Part shown: one piece after another, positions 38,187 to 48,824 of the stretch
Layout: the number at the start of each line of letters is the position of its first letter
Position numbering within the stretch: the first letter of the stretch is position 1
Assembly (NCBI RefSeq): GCF_036785885.1
Contig: NC_092314.1
Span: 13,723,638 to 13,787,637, forward strand
Length of the DNA: 64,000 nucleotides
From: Coffea arabica
Lineage: Eukaryota > Streptophyta > Magnoliopsida > Gentianales > Rubiaceae
Direction of reading: 5' to 3'
The notes under the pieces: generated by a model
Seen by the model: the letters and a program-made list of their open reading frames with translations, nothing else
The model's database searches: none
Told to the model about the DNA's origin: nothing
Program-made: the position numbers and the translations under genes

Positions 38187-41100
38187 TCAAATTTGTCCAA
38201 CCTTCAGTTTTGGTGCATGTCCCACACCATACTTTTGGAGGTCAGAATTGAACTCTTCCATGTTAGGACACTTCTCTAAAACCACTTGTTCCAGGGATGG
38301 TAGATCAACAGAAAAAGACGTTGCACAGAGTCTATTTATGCTAGACATGTCTTTGATCTTCATGCTGTATAGTTCCGGCAGTGAAATTCTTTTGTCTTCA
38401 GTGTCTTCTTCTCCTTCCTCATCATGGCTTATTAGTTCAACCATATCCTTGCAGCTGCTAATGTTTATTTCTTTGAGCTGTTGAAGATATCGAGCCTTAG
38501 CAACTGAAAACAGCTTTCTCAGCCTTGAGCATTCACTCACCTCAATAATCCTGAGGTTTGGAAAACAAGCAGGCTGATATTGATCAACTGATACATCTGG
38601 CCTTTCCTCGACAATGCTTTCTAACTTGTTGCAGCAGTTTATCTTAAGAACTTCAAGTTGCAGCAGATTTTGAGCAATGGAATATGGAAAGATAACTGTT
38701 AGGCGCCCGCAGCTGCTGAGCTCAACAACTGTTAGTTTTGCAAGGCGCACTGAAGGAGGAAGTGGTTTTACCCCTCCTCTCCATATGGTTCTCAAACTCT
38801 CCAGACCGTTTAACCTTATAATTCTAAGATTAGACAGAAGGAACTGTTGATTCTCAGAACTAATGTTGCCAAGGTCAAATATACTCGACATTTGCTCGCA
38901 CCATGTTACTTCAACTTCTTCCAAACTCAGTAGCCTTCGGAGTAATGTGGCAGTGATTGCTATCCACATCCGCTTACAACTTTGAACCTTTAAAAGCTTT
39001 AACTTGTGCAGCGAACCAACTGGAAGTAATTTTGGACATATGAGGAACAATTCGCTCATAAGATGAAGATGTAAACTTTCCAAAGCTGCCAAGATTGCAG
39101 GGGCATCACTTGCAGATTGGTTCATGGATAACAGAAACGGGGTTTCCATACAAGCAACAACCTTAAGATACCTTAAGTTGTTTAAGGTCCCTGGATCAAC
39201 ATCTAAAATACTTCTTATCATTTCATCATACAAGCAGAAAAGTCTCATATCTTCTGTGTTCTGAAGTATGTCCTTCACTCCTTCCGGTATTGAAGTCTTA
39301 ATTTGTCGGAGAGACAGGCTTCTTGAGTTTGGGTAACATGTCACTGAATCATACCCTTTACCAATAACTATCTCAAATTTTTGTACGTTAGGTATATGAA
39401 ATTTTCTGGGAACCGATTCAGGATTGGATACTAGGACACATAAAGTAGTCAAGCGGGACAAGGATGTTATTTCTGAAAGACATGCTTTACTTGTGTCTTC
39501 AACCATCCCTTGAATTGCCCACTGATGAAAACTCTCCCACATGTAGAGTTCTTCTAATCGAGACAAACGCGATATCAGGGTTGCTGGAACAGTCTTTAGC
39601 TTTTGGCAGAAGTTTAGGTCTAACGACCTCAGGTTGACTAATTCTCCAATCTCATTTGGTAATTCTTCGATATCACATCCATAGAAGCTTAGAACCTCAA
39701 GTCTTTTTAATTTTCCAAGGATTGCTACATCATCCAACTTGCAGTGATTTAAATGCAAAGTCCGAAGGTTCACCAAGGCTTCAAACGAGGAGGGAAGTTT
39801 GAAGGAACTGGACGGCATTGAGGTCCATTTGTCTGGTTCAAAATAGCGATTTAGAGAGCGAGCACCAATTTTTTCACTTAAATCCAGCACCCTGAGCGTT
39901 GGCATCCCTAGAAAGAATCCCTCTGGTATTACCTCAAAAACCTCATTCTCTGCCAACAACAAAATTTCGAGCTTGGGACAAATTAGGCAATCAGGAAGTG
40001 ACTGAATATGATTAGCCATGAGAGAAATGATTACTGCATTGCGTTCAAGAGTCTCCTGATTTGGCCACTCCTTCAAGCCAAGACCTGCTTTTATGACGAA
40101 ACCATGTTCCCCTGTAGACGCCATTGATATGGCAAAGTCACGAACCATATCATGCATTCTTACAGAATCTGCCGTACTGCTGTCCAGAAGCAAGCAACAG
40201 TCAGTAAGGTTTCTGATTATCCATCGTGTTTCTCTTCTTGCTTCCTCCATTGTCTCTACATCTGTAAACATTCCTTTTCCGAGTGCATTTCTAGCTATGT
40301 CTTCAATTTTTATATCATGATCTTCAGGAAACAAGCAACACAATAGAAAACATTCTTTAGCTTCCTCACTTTGCAGATGATCGTAGCTCAACTTTAGGCA
40401 TGAGAAAATGTCTTTTTCATTGTAGTTGATGTTCAAGGGTCTGGACTTCTTCAGTTGCTGAAGTGCAGCTTTCCAAAGCTCCAGATCTTTGTTTCTTAGT
40501 GCTCTTCCAACCGTTACAAGTGCCAATGGGAGCCCACCACACTCCCTAGCAACCTTCATGGCGACATCATCTTGTTGGGGAGAAAATGTATCAGTCAATG
40601 ACCCCGCATTACTTTTAAACAAATTCCAGGATTCTTCTTCTGATAAGAGTCTCAATGGAATTTCATTTGTTTTTATGAGCAACATAGTGCTGCAAAGATT
40701 TCTTTGACGAGTAGTAATCAGGATCTTACAACCCTTGCCCTTAAAATTAACAGGAATTCCAATTTCTTTGAAATTAACAAAATTCCAAACATCATCCAAT
40801 ATAAGCAGGATTCTTTCCTGGGTAGTTAGCCTTTCAAAGAGCCGACCAGCTCTTCCCATTTCACTCTCCTCCTGGAAATATAGACCTAACATATCCCCAA
40901 TTCGACCTTGAATTTTTCTCACATCCATATTTCGCGAAACAACAGCAAAAATCACCTTATTGAAAAGGCCACTAGTTTCAGCCATCCTACCAATTTCCTT
41001 TGCCAGAGTCGTCTTACCAATGCCCCCCATCCCGTACATTCCTATGATTGCGCAGCTGTCATCCTGCAATGCATCAAAGATCTGGTCCACAGCTTCTCTT

Positions 41101-41303
41101 TGGTCGGAAATAATCTGATTTACCAATCCTCTCTGCTGAGCAATGATCTCACCAACTGTTTTCTTTTGCAGGACAACGTTCTCATTTGCAGTTGGTTTAC
41201 TTGCTCCGAAAGTGACAGCTTCAGCTTTTCTTTTCATGCTCCTGCTCGTTGCTGATGCACTTGCTCCTGAAGTGGCATCATTAGCCCTGCTTTTCTCATT
41301 CAT
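38187..41303 (-). CDS. NB-ARC-LRR resistance-type protein (NLR, CNL-like) lacking a normal coiled coil
   Basis: One exon of 1038 residues. NB-ARC motifs in order: P-loop GMYGMGGIGKTTLAKEI (about 88-104), kinase 2 LLILDDVW (166-173), RNBS-B ILITTRQR (194-201), GLPLAL (257-262), RNBS-D CFLLCCLFPEDHDI (318-331) and MHD (383-385). The W at the end of kinase 2 and the RNBS-D form point to the non-TIR (CNL) class. Leucine-rich repeats run from about 430 to the end, with the late repeats of the CxxL..I type seen in At4g27190-like proteins. Such proteins are intracellular immune receptors that bind ATP/ADP. Odd: only ~75 residues precede the NB-ARC, mostly S/A/T/K repeats, with no coiled-coil domain of usual length (~150). 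The same frame stays open upstream to about 41456, through more copies of the repeat. A plausible 5' intron is 41969-41457 (GT..AG on minus). The exon before it has an in-frame stop and no ATG in phase, so the ATG at 41303 is the best start. A Tat retrotransposon sits 847 bases upstream of this ATG. Confidence 0.9.
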   Translation of the reverse strand: MNEKSRANDATSGASASATSRSMKRKAEAVTFGASKPTANENVVLQKKTVGEIIAQQRGLVNQIISDQREAVDQIFDALQDDSCAIIGMYGMGGIGKTTLAKEIGRMAETSGLFNKVIFAVVSRNMDVRKIQGRIGDMLGLYFQEESEMGRAGRLFERLTTQERILLILDDVWNFVNFKEIGIPVNFKGKGCKILITTRQRNLCSTMLLIKTNEIPLRLLSEEESWNLFKSNAGSLTDTFSPQQDDVAMKVARECGGLPLALVTVGRALRNKDLELWKAALQQLKKSRPLNINYNEKDIFSCLKLSYDHLQSEEAKECFLLCCLFPEDHDIKIEDIARNALGKGMFTDVETMEEARRETRWIIRNLTDCCLLLDSSTADSVRMHDMVRDFAISMASTGEHGFVIKAGLGLKEWPNQETLERNAVIISLMANHIQSLPDCLICPKLEILLLAENEVFEVIPEGFFLGMPTLRVLDLSEKIGARSLNRYFEPDKWTSMPSSSFKLPSSFEALVNLRTLHLNHCKLDDVAILGKLKRLEVLSFYGCDIEELPNEIGELVNLRSLDLNFCQKLKTVPATLISRLSRLEELYMWESFHQWAIQGMVEDTSKACLSEITSLSRLTTLCVLVSNPESVPRKFHIPNVQKFEIVIGKGYDSVTCYPNSRSLSLRQIKTSIPEGVKDILQNTEDMRLFCLYDEMIRSILDVDPGTLNNLRYLKVVACMETPFLLSMNQSASDAPAILAALESLHLHLMSELFLICPKLLPVGSLHKLKLLKVQSCKRMWIAITATLLRRLLSLEEVEVTWCEQMSSIFDLGNISSENQQFLLSNLRIIRLNGLESLRTIWRGGVKPLPPSVRLAKLTVVELSSCGRLTVIFPYSIAQNLLQLEVLKINCCNKLESIVEERPDVSVDQYQPACFPNLRIIEVSECSRLRKLFSVAKARYLQQLKEINISSCKDMVELISHDEEGEEDTEDKRISLPELYSMKIKDMSSINRLCATSFSVDLPSLEQVVLEKCPNMEEFNSDLQKYGVGHAPKLKVGQI

Positions 41304-41456
41304 AATTGATGTGCTGGCTATTGAAGTGACACCTTCAGCCCTGCTTTTCTGCTTCAGAGTTGATGTGCTTGCTCCTGAAGTAATATTTCCAGCCCCGCTT
41401 ACCTCATTCAGAATTGATGTGCTTGCTCCAAAATTGACATCTTCGGACCTGCTTTT
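41190..41456 (-). repeat. 54-57-base tandem repeat array at the NLR 5' end
   Basis: Reading on the minus strand in the NLR frame, about five units follow a consensus [QE]KSRAExVTSGASTSxxNE: QKSRSEDVNFGASTSILNE, a shortened SGAGNITSGASTSTLK, QKSRAEGVTSIASTSIMN, EKSRANDATSGASASATSRS and MKRKAEAVTFGASKPTANE. The last two lie inside the called protein; the first three lie upstream of its ATG. Degenerate but clear. Confidence 0.85.
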
Positions 41457-41463
41457 CTGATTA

Positions 41464-42149
41464 AGAATGTAATAGAAAGGAAAAAGGAATTATATTTATT
41501 TTTATTTTATTTTTTTATAAATATAAAGCATTTCACAACAATTTTTTTTTTAAAAGTCAAAAGTTAGATTGCTAATTTATTATTTTCATCAAAAGAATTA
41601 AATTTTTAGGTACTAATAATTAGCTTCTAAGAACAAAAACGTCTGACAGAGACTACAGAGACTAAGAAAATGAAGAAAATAACAAAAAAAAGGTGTAACA
41701 AAGGATCTAATAACCCCAAACAAAGGGGTTTCACTCAAACCTTTAAGACACGAGACAAAGTGACTATCCCAAAACTATGCCAAGGGGAGGCCTTGTATGG
41801 TCTTTTTCACTGTCAGGTTAATCCTAACAGTTAATGGTGAGAAGGGTGAGAAGGGTGTGGAGTGGGTCAAATGGTTAACAAAACAAAAGAAAAAGAGACT
41901 ATTCCGAAACTAGGAGGAGTCTTGGCATTAAACCACAATGATGTAAACTAATAACAAAAAGGTTCATACCTTTTGTAAGGAAAAATGCTTTACCGAATGA
42001 TGAACTCAGCCTTTCAGGATGTCTTTACGCAGTTACAGAAACAATTGTATGGTCTTTCTTGCTATTAGCTCCAAACTGCCATGTCAAAGCATGCATCATT
42101 TAGGTAATATGTCATGAAAGGAAATCATAAAAACACAAATTTGATTTTG
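41464..42149. other. NLR upstream region with possible 5' untranslated exon
   Basis: On the minus strand a good donor (ACAAAAG followed by GTATGA, exon end at 41970) and a pyrimidine-rich acceptor (TTCTTAATCAG, exon start at 41456) suggest a noncoding first exon ending at 41970. No coiled-coil coding exon could be found here. Promoter not placed. Confidence 0.4.
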
Positions 42150-42154
42150 ATCTG

Positions 42155-42746
42155 TGAAGAGGTGATTTCTTACCGGCCGGAGTGAACCAAGAGTGGGCAG
42201 CGTCCCCGCTATAAAGGTCACACCGGCAAGGTCACCTGCTTAGGTTACAAGAGGGGCTGAATCCCCCGGTGTAACTCCGAATCTTAAGTTAGTTCGGTAT
42301 TAGAGAAGTAATATAGTAGCAGATAAAATCAATATGACTTGCTTTACCAGAAATTGGTCATCCCCCTTCTCGGTAGAAGTGCTGAGTATTTATAGAGGAT
42401 GGACAGGAAAGAGGGATTGCTAGCACGGGTCCCTAAAGATTTGACATGGGCAGCGCATCAAGTTGATTTGATGGGCTCCTGTGAAAAGGCGCGCCAGAAC
42501 AGGTGTCAGAGTCAGGCAGCGCATGTGTCAGAACAGCTTTCTGTCAGGAGTCAGATGTGTCAAAAGTCACATCCCACCTTTCCACAGTTGTCAGTCACTT
42601 AGACATCACCTCGGCTCATTATGAAGATCCTAGCCGAGGTGATAAACGGATCAAGATCACCTCGCTAAATGGAGAGCTGAGGTGACACTTTCCGTAGTCT
42701 TACAGGGTGAGGCCCCGGACTATCCGGGCAGAAACGACAATTCTCA
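42155..42746 (-). repeat. 3' LTR of the Tat element
   Basis: 592 bases, begins TGAAGAGGTG and ends TTCTCA on the plus strand. On the element's own strand a TATAAATA box lies at 42387-42394. Aligns end to end with 51074-51665 without indels by eye. Confidence 0.95.
42387..42394 (-). promoter_or_regulatory. TATA box in 3' LTR
   Basis: TATAAATA on the minus strand, conserved in the other LTR (51306-51313). From this LTR, transcription would run leftward toward the NLR gene, which is on the same strand. Confidence 0.55.
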
Positions 42747-42762
42747 CTAAATCCCCCAAGAT
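42747..42762 (-). other. Polypurine tract of the Tat element
   Basis: On the minus strand TCTTGGGGGATTTAG directly precedes the 3' LTR. It has the right place and a G-run typical for plus-strand priming, though it is interrupted by Ts. Confidence 0.5.
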
Positions 42763-43017
42763 TCGAGAAGGGCGAGATCGCGGTTTCCCGAGGTCGTTAC
42801 TTCCCGAGGCTAACGAGCATGTAGCACATGGGACACAGCAAGGACACGTCATAGCTGTGTGGACGGGACTGGGAGAGAGGTGAAACGACGGCTGTCAGCT
42901 TTAATGTCGGATCCATGAGATTGACTGTCAAATGAACAGTATTCTCATTAATGAGGGGAGAGAGGCCACTCTAGGGAACCCCAAAGGTGCCGCCCTTTCG
43001 GTCTCACCCTGCTGGCC

Positions 43018-43025
43018 TATAAATA
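43018..43025 (+). promoter_or_regulatory. TATA box for the antisense ORF of the Tat element
   Basis: TATAAATA followed by GGGG, 136 bases before the ATG at 43161 and pointing opposite to the element's own transcription. A separate promoter for this ORF is inference. Confidence 0.5.
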
Positions 43026-43160
43026 GGGGTTTCTTTTCACCGTTTCACTCTTTACCAGAAATCTTGAATCACTCCAGAGCCTTGTTCTTGTGTCTTTTCA
43101 CTTCGGCAATTCCCCTAAACCGCATCTTCTGAGTAAGTTCCCTTCTTTCTTCCTGTACTA

Positions 43161-45466
43161 ATGGTTAGAACAGCTCGCACACACAAGGAGACAGTGAGAC
43201 CCGACTTCACCGAGGCAGAGAGGCCCGACCCCTCCGAGGAGAGAACTGCGTCCGATGTCGGGGAAGGAAGTGCTGAAGCGTCTCCCTGAGCTGGGACATT
43301 TGAAGGGCAAAATGAGGAGATCGAGGTCGAAACCGAGATTCTGTACAATGATGACCTCGGGAATGAGGTCCCTAGGGACGAGGGCGTACAAGAGCCATCC
43401 TTTCCTCCGAACTTGTCAATGCTTAACTACGGCCAGATGCCGACCTTCAGTAGTAGTATGGGACAAGCCTCAGTAGCCGAGGTGGTCCGCAAGTACCCAT
43501 GGAGAAGGGACTACAGTATTTATCTGCCCCAATCACACCAGTCTGCCGCACTGCCTCCGAAGGGTAGGGTGGCCATTTACGTGGATCAACTGGAGGCTGG
43601 GTTCAGAGTGCCAACAATAAGGTTTCTCCGGGACTGCTTGAGGTATTGGGGGGTGAGAATCACTTAGCTCACCCCTAATGCAATCGCGTCCTCATCGGCT
43701 TTCAGTTACTCTGCCGACAGTAAGAGATAGAGCCCACTGTCAACCTCTTCTGCCATTGTTACTTGCTAAAGAACAGCGGGAGCGAGAAGGGTTGGTTCTA
43801 TTTCGGAAATAAAGTTCCGAAATTGGTGGAAGACGCCCCGACCTCGATAAAGGAATGGAAAAGGAACTTCATCTTTGTCCCGCCCGAGGACTTCCCCTAG
43901 GGGTTCTGGTGGAGACCTCCCACCTCGGTTAAAGAAACATTCGCGGACAAACTGGAAGAACGCAACTTTAAGAAGCTAATGGGGTCGGGTTTCAGGCTTA
44001 ATTGTTGGAATTTTTTCGAAGTGGTGTTCGTGGAAGGCGGGATCAGCCAAGCCTTGATCAGCTCGAACCATCCCGTTTTCTTCTCTTCTAAGTTTCAAAA
44101 ACCTTGTACTTTTTCATTTCCCTTTTTTGTTTATCTTTCTTGAATTTTAACTAACTCTTCTTCATACTTTGCAGTGGTGAGGGTTTCTGACTTGATAACC
44201 TTGGGAGACGTCAAGGTGGTGAAGAGGCCACCCAAGAAGCGCAAGGATGCTGCTGAGCCCTCCACTAGACCGGCTAAGAAGACCACCGCGGCGACGACTG
44301 ACCGCGAGCCTCCGGTGGTGATTGTAGGCGAAGATTCATGCACCTCGGCCACGCCTGTGAGGTCCAGAGCCTCAACCATCCCGGTGGGGGTTCCTTTCCG
44401 TGGGGTCACAATAGTCTCTCCACCTCGAGGTCAAGGTATGACCGTATTCTCGGATAACCTCGTCACGGGGTCTTCACTGTTCAACCTTCATCATGTGCCT
44501 TCGAAAGAAGTCGGGGAGGATAAGAGGCACCCCGAAGCACATTGGTGTCCGGAGTGGGAGGTTAACGTCAATGACCGCTGCAAGAACCCCCTGGTCGCTC
44601 ATGAGCTTCTGGTGCATTCGGTGTTGCCGCGGGATAGCACCTACGCCGGGGAGCTCCCTCCCGCTGAGCTGATGCAAAGCGCCTCGGTCTCCTGAGCCTC
44701 CACCACGGCTTTCTTTGCTGAGATGCTTCAACGGTACGGGCACTTCATGGAAACCTATGAACCACCTGCCGAGCTCCAGAAGAAGATTGCCGGTTTGGAG
44801 GAAAAGTTGAGGGCAGCCGAGCTGGAAAGAGACAGAGTCGAGGCGGCAAGGAAGTAGGCCGAAGTCACAAAAAACTCCCTGATAACAGCCCTATGCGAGG
44901 AAAAAGAAAGAAGGGTCCAAGAAAAACAGTCGGCCAAGGAGGCAATAGAAAAGACCGGGGTCACTGCCTTGGAGGCCTTCCGAAAGTCGGAGTCCTTCAC
45001 TCACGACCTCGGCGAACTCACATGCCCGAGCTTTATGTTCGGCTATACGTCGGCTGTTAACGATACGACGCCCTTTCTTTCTTCCGAACAGCTGGAATCC
45101 CTTCAGAGCGCTCCACACTACAACGAAAATGCCAAGGAACTGTGCGACCGCATGGCTGAGGGTATCCAGACTGAAAGGGACTTAGCCGAGGTCCGGACCG
45201 ACTTCAACAAGTGGCTCCAAGAGTTTGACCTCGATGGCGATGACCTTGAAGGAAACCAGGCCGGCGGGGAGGCCGAGGGCCGGCAAGACGCCGAGGCTGG
45301 GGGAGAAACTATGAGGGAGCAAGGCTCCGGGGCAGGGAATGCTTATGAGCATTCCTTTTTTGTGCTTGAGGGCCGAGGTCATGGACGCTTAGGAGCACTT
45401 CGGACCTTGGCCTTCTACTTTTTGCACTTTTATTCAACTGACTTCATATTCTTGCATTTCTTTTAA
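43161..45466 (+). pseudogene. Decayed antisense ORF of the Tat element ('putative gypsy type transposon' / Transposase_28-like protein)
   Basis: The frame starts at ATG 43161 and is closed by in-frame stops at 43287 (TGA), 43665 (TAG), 43898 (TAG, after a frameshift near 43725), 44693 (TGA) and 44855 (TAG). Between the stops the text is protein-like. The first part has FRVPTIRFLRDCLRYWGV, LTPNAIASS and, later, GWFYFGNKVPKLVE and SIKEWKRNFIFV, a pattern known from plant proteins named putative gypsy-type transposon. A likely intron ends at the AG before 44175 (pyrimidine-rich tract). The second part has a basic stretch (PPKKRKD), a coiled coil (about 44760-44990, ELQKKIAGLEEKLRAAELER) and an acidic Gly/Glu tail. 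Related Tat elements carry an ORF in the same place and orientation. Function unknown. Confidence 0.75.
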
Positions 45467-45702
45467 TTGAGCTCGATTTTTCCTCCTTTTACTATTGCTT
45501 TGTCTCCTTATTTTTCATTTGTAATAAAATGAAGATAAGTGAGAAATAACCCAGAGAACTTAAAATTAAAAGCACGTACCTCTCAAGGGTAATACAATTT
45601 GAGATTTTCAACATGCCAAGTTCGAGGCACCCGAGATCCATCTCGGTATGCCAGTTTACAATATCCATTTTGGCTGGATTCGACCATACGGTACGGTCCT
45701 TC

Positions 45703-46815
45703 TCATTTGGGGTTCAGTTTACCCTGAGGTTCAGCTCGACTGATCGAATTCTTCCGGAACACAAGGTCTTTCGGATTGAACCGCAAGTGTCTGACTCGAG
45801 CGTTATAGTAGCCAGTTTGGATATTCTTATAAAGAGCGACTTTGGCTGCAACCATATCACGTTTCTCCTCGGCGAGGTCGAGGTCAACTTGCCGTTCTTT
45901 TTCGTTGACTTCGGCGATATATGCCGCCATTCGTGGACTCGGGGTAATGAATTCCGTTGGGACGACAGCTTCGGAACCATACGTTAAAGAGAACGGGATC
46001 TCTTGGGTTGCCGACCTCGGGGTGGTCTGGTAGGACCACAACACATTGGGAAACTCTTCCTTCCAGGATAATCCAGCCCGGTGAAGCCTGGTCTTGAGCC
46101 CATGAAGGAGAGTGCGGTTGAAATTTTCGGCCTGTCCATTGGCCTGGGGGTGTCCAATCGAGGTGAAATGCTGTTCGATTCTAAGGTTTTCGCACCATGC
46201 TTTAAAAGAATTATCCACGAACTGTCTGCTGTTATCTGAGATGACCACCCGGGGTAGGTCGAAGCGACAAACCACGCTCTTCCAGAAGAATTTTTGAACC
46301 GCTGTTCTAGTGATACTTCTCAGATGCTCTGCCTCGACCCATTTGGTGAAGTAATCTACCGCCACCACCACGTAGGCATAGTTGCCTGGGGCTCTAGGGA
46401 ATGGGCCGATTATGTCAGTTTTCCATTGCTCGAACGGCCACGGCGAGGTGATGGGAATCATAAGATTAGTCAGCTGGTGGTGTTCAGGGGCGTGGTGCTG
46501 ACAAGAAGGACAGCTAAGGACCATGACTTGGGCATCTACCCTCTTGGTGGGCCAGAAATACCCAAGTAACAGAGCTTTTTTAATGAGCATCCTGTAACCG
46601 ACGTGAGCACCACAAAGTCCCTCGTGTATGTCTTGGAGGATTCTCTCGCCTTTTTCTGGCGTGATACACCGCAGCCACGGATTGAGGTACGACCTTTTGT
46701 ATAAGAGATTTTGTTGGAGGGTGTACCGAATTGCTTTACGTTGAAGCTTTCTTGACTCAACTCGGTCCTCGGGAAGCTCTCCCTGACTGAGAAATCGGAT
46801 CAAAGGCCCCATCAA
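45703..46815 (-). pseudogene. Integrase of the Tat element
   Basis: 370-codon frame. The zinc-binding HHCC set is present (H64, H71, C102, C105) and so is the DDE core: D134 in WKTDIIGPFP, D194 in VISDNSRQF, E230 in NGQAENFNR, with the usual 35-residue spacing between the last two. DNSRQF replaces the usual DNGRQF. The C-terminal tail continues to the end of the frame. It is joined to the RNase H frame by a shift at 46812, where the upstream frame meets a stop. Normally it inserts the cDNA into the genome; here it can no longer be made as one polyprotein. Confidence 0.88.
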
Positions 46816-48473
46816 GTGTCCCCAGGGTAGATGGGGTACAAGACCTCTCCTTCGTACCCTGACTCGACTAAAACTTTTACGAGAACCGTCTTGTTCAAAT
46901 CAGAAAAAGAGATAGAAGCGAGTCGGGAGAGGGCATCAGCCCTCCTGTTCTGTGACCGCGGTATTTTTTGAATTTCAAAAGACTCGAAACGTGCCACCAA
47001 TTGGAGGACCTCGGAGAGGTAGCGATGCATCACCTCTTCCCTGGCCTCATATTCGCCTAGTATTTGGCACACGACGAGTTGGGAGTCACTGTAGACCAAT
47101 ATGTGCGCGGCCCCGAGCTTACGAGCTAGTTGCAAGTCGGCAATGACTGCTTCATATTCAGCCTCATTGTTTGAAGCGGCGAAATCAAACCTTAAGGCGT
47201 ATGAACACACCGCCCCCTGGGGGTCTTCGAGTAGCAAGTCTGCCCCACTACCCTCACTATTAGACAAGCCGTCCACATGCAATATCCACCGTTGAGGCTC
47301 GGCGGTAGCCGGGGTGGTCTCCTTCGCCTCATCAAAAATGAGTTCGGCAAGGAAGTCCGCGAGAGCCTGAACCTTGATTGTTGTACGAGATTCGTAAGAC
47401 AGGTCGTACTCCCCCTGTTCGATAGTCCATTTAGTAAGGCGTTCGGAAGCCTTCGACCATGATAAAACTTGCCTGAGGGGTTGGTCAGTCCTCAGGCAGA
47501 TGTGGTGAGCTAGGAAGTAGGGCTTAAGCCTGCGGGCTGCGTGGACTAAGGCCAGCACGAGCTTCTCTGCCTGAGTGTATCTGGTTTCCGGACCCCGGAG
47601 GACTCGACTGACATAATAAACTTGAATTTGCACACATTCCTCTCTTATCAGCACGGCGCTTACGGCTTCGACCGCGGCAGACAGGTACAAAAACAACTTG
47701 TCCCCTGGCCGAGGCGAGGTGAGTGTTGGGAGGTGGTGAAGGTACTCCTTCAATTGCTCAAAAGCCTGTTGACATTCCTCAGTCCAGAAGAAGCTGTCAG
47801 CCTTCTTTAGAACCTTGAAAAAAGACAACGCCTTGGAAGCTGATTGGGACAGGAACCGGTTCAGGGCCGCCAACCGTCCTGTGAGCCTTTGCACCTCACG
47901 GATGCACCGAGGTGGAGACATTTCCTGGATCGCTTTCACTTTATCTGGATTCCCTTCTATGCTTCGCCTCGAGACTAGGTAACCCAAGAATTTCTCCGAG
48001 GTGATCCCAAAAACACATTTCTTGGGGTTTAACATCTTTCGCGTCTTCCGGAGGACCTCAAGGACCTCTTTCAGGTCAGAAAGAAAGGTGGAGGTCGTCT
48101 GGCTTTTGAGAAGGATATCATCCACATAGGCTTCGACGTTTCGGTCAATCTGGGATTTGAAAGCTTGGTTGACCAGGCGTTGATATGTGGCTCCGACATT
48201 TTTTAGTCCGAAAGGTATGGTGGTGTAGTAATATGTGCCTTGGTCAGTATAGAAGGCCGTCTTCTCCTGATCTTCTTGACTCATTCCGATCTGGTGATAT
48301 CCCTTGAAGGCATCAAGGAAACAGAGGATCTCATATCCCATTGCCGAGTCCACCAAGATATCGACTTTAGGCAATGGGTAGCAGTCCTTGGGGTAGGCTT
48401 TATTGAGGTCGGTAAAGTCGACGCACATCCTCCAAGCCCCCGTGTCTTTCTTGACCATGACTGGGTTGGACAG
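46812..48473 (-). pseudogene. Reverse transcriptase, RNase H and archaeal-type RNase H of the Tat element
   Basis: The RT has the CVDFTDLNKAYPKD motif and the YVDD active site (residues 111-114 of the open frame). A gypsy-type RNase H follows (about 250-380); its usual first Asp is not seen (LFLYLSAAVEA). Then comes a second, archaeal-type RNase H with D396 (HVDG), E432/E434 (NNEAEYEA) and D458 (YSDSQ). That second domain is a hallmark of the Tat lineage. Just upstream of the open part, a TGA sits where the family has Trp (before LSNPVMVKKDTG), a likely G-to-A change. The frame ends in a stop at the integrase junction. Confidence 0.9.
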
Positions 48474-48824
48474 TCAGGTCGGATATTGAACCTCCCGGAT
48501 TATCTTTGCAGGCAGGAGTTTGTTCACCTCTTCACCTACAGCTCGGCTGCTCTCAGGGTCGAGATGCCTTCTTTTCTGTTTGACTGGGCGTGTTTGGGGG
48601 TCAACGTTCAGCTCGTGTATCATGAGGTGATGCGGGACTCCCAAGATCTCATCTACGGCCTACGCGAAAACGTCCCGGTACTCTCTAAGGAGGTCCACCA
48701 TACCTTTCTTGATTAGGCCAGGTAGACGGATGCCGATGCGGACCGTCTGATTTGGCTTTGTGGGATCCAAGGAGATCTCCTCCACCTCATCCCCAGACTC
48801 CAGCCTCGGGAGCTTTTCAGTTTG

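Noticed and set aside
38248..41255. Several plus-strand open frames across the NLR
   Set aside because: They are antisense shadows of a 1038-codon NLR frame and have no family resemblance.
41143..41460. Plus-strand open frame opposite the NLR 5' end
   Set aside because: It is the complement of the tandem repeat array; its openness follows from the repeated unit, and the minus frame carries on into NB-ARC.
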